NCBI GenBank assembly: GCA_900074885.1 | Contig: FJUW01000016.1 | Coordinates: 534,577-598,576 of the forward strand | Length of the DNA: 64,000 nt | Reading direction: 5' to 3' | Source of the DNA: Rhynchosporium graminicola | Lineage: Eukaryota; Ascomycota; Leotiomycetes; Helotiales; Ploettnerulaceae | Shown: positions 60,532 to 64,000 of the stretch, one piece after another | Layout of the letters: every line of letters starts with the position of its first letter | Numbering within the stretch: position 1 is the stretch's first letter | Translations under genes and position numbers: made by a program | Notes under the pieces: generated by a model | The model's database searches: none | Seen by the model: only the letters and a program-made list of their open reading frames with translations | Told to the model about the DNA's origin: nothing

Positions 60532-63500
60532 TTACTTTCTGAAAGCCCCAGAAACGTCGGCGCGAGTCCATTCCGCAATCACATCCCCCTCGTAGACATC
60601 TCGGCTGACAGTCAAGATGCGATCCTCGACCCTTTCGTAGAACTTCTCGCAGTTCTGAATTACCTTTACAACAAGACCGCGACTCAGCCCTGGCTCGTCT
60701 GCATCCCCAAAATGCTTCTCAACTCTTTTCTTGAGCGCGTCAATACCCTTCCTGATTTCCTTCGAATCGTATCCTGCAAGGACCTTGCGGAACGTCGATT
60801 TGGAGTGACTAGGCATGCTAGAGATCTTGGACGCTGGTTCACCTGGCTGCCGGGAAAGCATCAAACTTTCCGTACTCTCAAGGAAGTCGAGCAGCTTTCC
60901 AAGAGGTCTCCTGATCACAGCACCGAGGTAAAGACCCATATGCTCATTCATTTCCCGGCCCGCATTTTGTTTCCAATCCTCCAGAACTGGATTAGCACGG
61001 GCATCCACTTCTTCTAGATAGTGATTCATGTTCTCGATGAGAAGGACTTGATAATTTAACGCCTCTTTGTCTTCGGGATCAGCACCAGCTACTTGAGCGC
61101 CCGGATTTTCTCTTGCGATAACCTTTAGCGACTCGAACATAGTCTTGTTGATCCGACCATAGGCATGGTTGACAGTTTGTCTGATGTCGAGATCATGCGA
61201 AGTTGAGAGCATAGTCTCTAGAACTAATGAGAACGAAGGAAATATGCGGATGAATGCGATGACACCTTTGCGCTTCTTGATCTTGACTTTGGTGTCCTCG
61301 ATGGCACGAATTTGCTCATCCAGAAATTTATTGAACATGCCAAGAAGTTTAACATGAAGCTTCTGCAGTGTTCTCGAGAGATACTCCTGGCTCGATTCTT
61401 CGAAGCTGACAAGCTTGCGCTCGATAGAAGCAATGATCCCGACACCTTGTCTAGAATTTTGTTAGCCCCGTTCTACAGAAGCGTTCAGTATACGTACAAT
61501 GGATCAGATTGAAGAGTCCAGTCAACAAGAGCCTGCATATCGTTGGCATAGAATGCAAATACTTCCTCCATTGACTGCACGACGAGTTTCGCAAGGTCCC
61601 TATCAGGATCCATTACTCTTGGTCTTCGCAAATCGCCCCCACGACGCGAATCTGGCGGCGAAGCGGCTACAGCATCCGGGAAGTCTGATTGTTCGAGTGA
61701 AGTGACGTGGAAGAATTCCACCACGAAATTCTGTTCCATACTCATTATCGGTATTGTTTCTTCGAGAACTCCAGCAAACACCTCGTATGGTTGAAGTCGG
61801 CCATCCGACTTGTCGACGCTAGTTTTGCCAACATTGTCACCGGTGGGAGAGCGCAAACTCTTCGCCAAGGTTTGACTTCTCTTGACAGTCAGCTTCCGCG
61901 CAGTGGTAGCAATACCTTCAGTCTGCTTTTCAATCTGAGATGTGAACAAAATATCGCCCTCATCCCCAATTGGTTTCCTGGCAATTCGCTTCCAAGCAAA
62001 GACGGCATCTCGAAATTCATCTTGATACAGTGGCCGGCAGACCATTTCATACATCCTCATAAGCTCCTCCCACTCTAAACGATCAACCTCTCTGGAAAAG
62101 AGCATCAATGGGCTGTATCTCCAGAGTAGATCTCGGGCAAGATCGTGGTTTCGACTGTCCAGTTTTGCCTTACCAGCAGATCGGCTAAGGTTGCTACCTT
62201 TCTCTCGCTCTAGAGCCTTTCTGGTCTCGTCAACTGCGGCACCGAACTTGACTTGCAAGAATGGTTTTAAGCGGCGGAGAAACATAGCGATCTCGGTCTT
62301 GTAAACATCCTTCTTTTCCTGCAGAACTCTCATACTTCCGATCTCGCTATTTCCGTAACCTTCGGGCTTGCCAGAGTGGAAGTTACCATCTTCGCTGTTT
62401 CTGGAAACTGTTGTGCTTAGGGATGGGTCGATAGTCAACATAGCCTTAAAAAGCATAACCAGAGAATTTTCAATCTGCTCCAGGCCACGGGGCGATTCCA
62501 GTGAAGCCTCTCGAAGACCACTGAGTTGCTCTCCAGAGATAGAAATCGTATCCAGAAGAGATTTGAGTTCGGTCTGGAGAAGCCTTTGGTTGGCGGTTTG
62601 AACCTGTAAACCTTGCGATTGAGCCTCGATATAGGCAACATCCTCGTTCAGAGTCTAACATGTCAGCAAGCGCTAAAAGGTCATGGTGTCAAGTACTTAC
62701 ACTGAGCTCAACAAGATACAGCGTGAACAGGCCATCAAGCTCATCACACTCTTCTATACATTTGTCCAAGCCCAGCTTGATTGCCTCGATTCTATCATCT
62801 TCCTCTTCCAGACGACTCAACCATCCACCTGCTTGAACTTTGTTTAGTTCTCGCTCAATCTCATCTTTCATCTGATCGATGTTCTTGGTTCTGATGCCTT
62901 CGCCAACCCATCCAAACTCCTCCCATGCAGCGACAAGCTCTCCGCCTCGATCCCCAAGAATAGTTGGATCAACACCAATTGCAACGAGTTCCTTTGACAT
63001 TGTCTCCGCTGGAGGCCTTGCTCTTTTATTCTCGCGGGCTTTGGTCTTCTCTGGCGGGGTGGTTTCTTGCGATGCACTGATAGATCCCTGTATGCTGCTC
63101 GGTCGCCCTTGTTCTGGTAAAGTGATCTTGACTTCAGGTAAGATATGGTTCTTCGTCTTCGAACCGGGTCGCTCCGGAGGCACTACGGAGGGTGAAACTA
63201 TGCTACCTGTGGCACTGTCGGTGCTCATTCCACGAACAAGTGAGGGCGCGGGCACTACGCCAGTGACACCATCTGGACCTTCGGCCAGCTTTGCCTGGGC
63301 CTCTCTTAGTCGCTCTGCAGCACCTCCAGCGCGCGGCTTGAAAGCGCCGAATGCACTTGCAGCCTTGGCCGCCTTGAACAGTGTACCTGCAACCTCGTTC
63401 TTCGACTTCTTTTTAATCATTGGCCCAAGACCAGGTCGAATATCCTCTTCTGGCTCCTCTGTTATTTGGATTGGGATTGGTTCATCAGTTTCTGGAACTA

Positions 63501-64000
63501 ACATTTCTTCTGCTGCAGCAGAAGCTGGCGATGGGACGGAGGGGCTATTGTTCCTGCGATCTATGCTTTCGGCTGTGTTGCGATTTGAGATGGGCTTTTG
63601 GAACCCATGCGGAGATGCCGGCGCGCCATCAAAATCCTGCTCTCGGGGAATGTTCCGTTCACTACTGCGTGTTGGGAGCCGTAAATCTTCCCGCCGCATT
63701 GCAGGACTAGAAAGTGGAGCAGGAACGATATTGTCATTCAAGTTTTGGTTTCGTTGGCGAGAGTCGCCGAGAACTGGCATTGGAGGTCTTCGTCGTTCGG
63801 GAGGCATTGCTAGTGGGGCAGGAACAGGTGGTACTTCGTTGACAGCATCCTTAGTACCTGGAAAGTTCGGCTCAGGAGTGACAGTCCGTTGAGAATTAGG
63901 GGTCACGCTGCGGTCTTGAAATCTTCCTGGTACACCTGGTACACCTGGGACACCATTCATCCCACCTCTTGACCGTGGTGGTAAACTCGAGCCATCGTCA
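60532..64000 (-). CDS. sec3: Exocyst complex subunit Sec3, N-terminus missing at window edge
   Basis: Three exons are visible: 62701 to beyond 64000, 61498-62654 and 60532-61450, with introns of 46 and 47 bp and matching phases. About 1125 residues are present; the frame is open through the right edge, so the N-terminal PH-like (PIP2- and Rho-binding) domain lies outside. The visible part starts with a Pro/Arg-rich disordered linker, then the helical KELVAIGVDPTILGDRGGEL and EEFGWVGEGIRTKNIDQMKD blocks. A coiled coil (LNEDVAYIEAQSQGLQVQ) and the long C-terminal Sec3 domain follow (LLWRYSPLMLF, EWEELMRMYE, QSMEEVFAFYANDMQALVDW, KKRKGVIAFIRIFPSF), ending at GAFRK. Sec3 marks exocytic sites at the hyphal tip and tethers secretory vesicles to the plasma membrane. 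Confidence 0.95.

Noticed and set aside
62879..63892. 337-codon plus-strand frame
   Set aside because: It lies wholly opposite the Pro/Ser/Arg-rich first visible exon of sec3, where biased codons keep the antisense frame open. No family motif is visible.

Overview
This window is nuclear DNA from a filamentous ascomycete (Pezizomycotina). Three things show it: short introns of about 45-105 bp with GTRNGT donors, CTRAC-type branch sites and YAG acceptors; fungal-only families (velvet regulator, Egh16-like secreted protein, Zn2Cys6 factor, Erg27); and roughly balanced base composition. The Erg27, Mpg1 and Egh16-like proteins look most like those I know from Leotiomycetes (Botrytis/Sclerotinia relatives), but that placement is inference. 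I see no rRNA, tRNA, CRISPR array or intact transposon.

Layout. 1-9010 holds no recognisable gene; its right third is pyrimidine-rich and may be the long leader or promoter of vosA. 9011-10637 (+) is a VosA-type velvet regulator. 13655-14120 (-) is a four-exon gene for the complex I MWFE/NDUFA1 subunit, easily missed because its exons are tiny. It is divergent from 14743-18293 (+), a PHD+MYST histone acetyltransferase (Sas3 type). 20350-21726 (+) is a secreted Egh16/Gas1-like protein. Three minus-strand genes follow: ERG27 3-ketosteroid reductase (22835-24513), a DHA1 MFS drug transporter (25358-27333) and MPG1 GDP-mannose pyrophosphorylase (29145-30460). 31945-32394 (-) is a small, probably dsRBM-like protein. 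After a gene-poor stretch come farnesyltransferase beta (36342-38135, -), a Zn2Cys6 transcription factor (41004-43364, +), polyubiquitin with four units (45633-46730, +) and an Etp1/BRAP2-like RING + UBP-finger ubiquitin ligase (47173-49513, +). Then a Sct1/Gpt2-type acyltransferase (52506-54843, -), a disrupted unknown gene (about 56354-58102, +), an MCT-like MFS transporter (58381-59883, -) and exocyst Sec3 (60532-64000, -, cut by the window edge).

How they relate. The genes are mostly dispersed housekeeping and regulatory genes, not one pathway or biosynthetic cluster. Loose themes are membrane lipid and sterol synthesis (Erg27, acyltransferase), cell wall and secretion (Mpg1, Sec3, farnesyltransferase acting on Ras/Rho GTPases), ubiquitin (polyubiquitin next to an Etp1-type ligase) and development or chromatin (VosA, Sas3).

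I did not find a convincing undescribed multi-gene system. The most unusual spot is 55.4-58.1 kb: three small inverted-repeat elements lie just upstream of a gene with a 59-bp tandem duplication at its first exon/intron border and an in-frame TAA. Exon borders were read by eye from splice consensus and protein family continuity; none has transcript support here.
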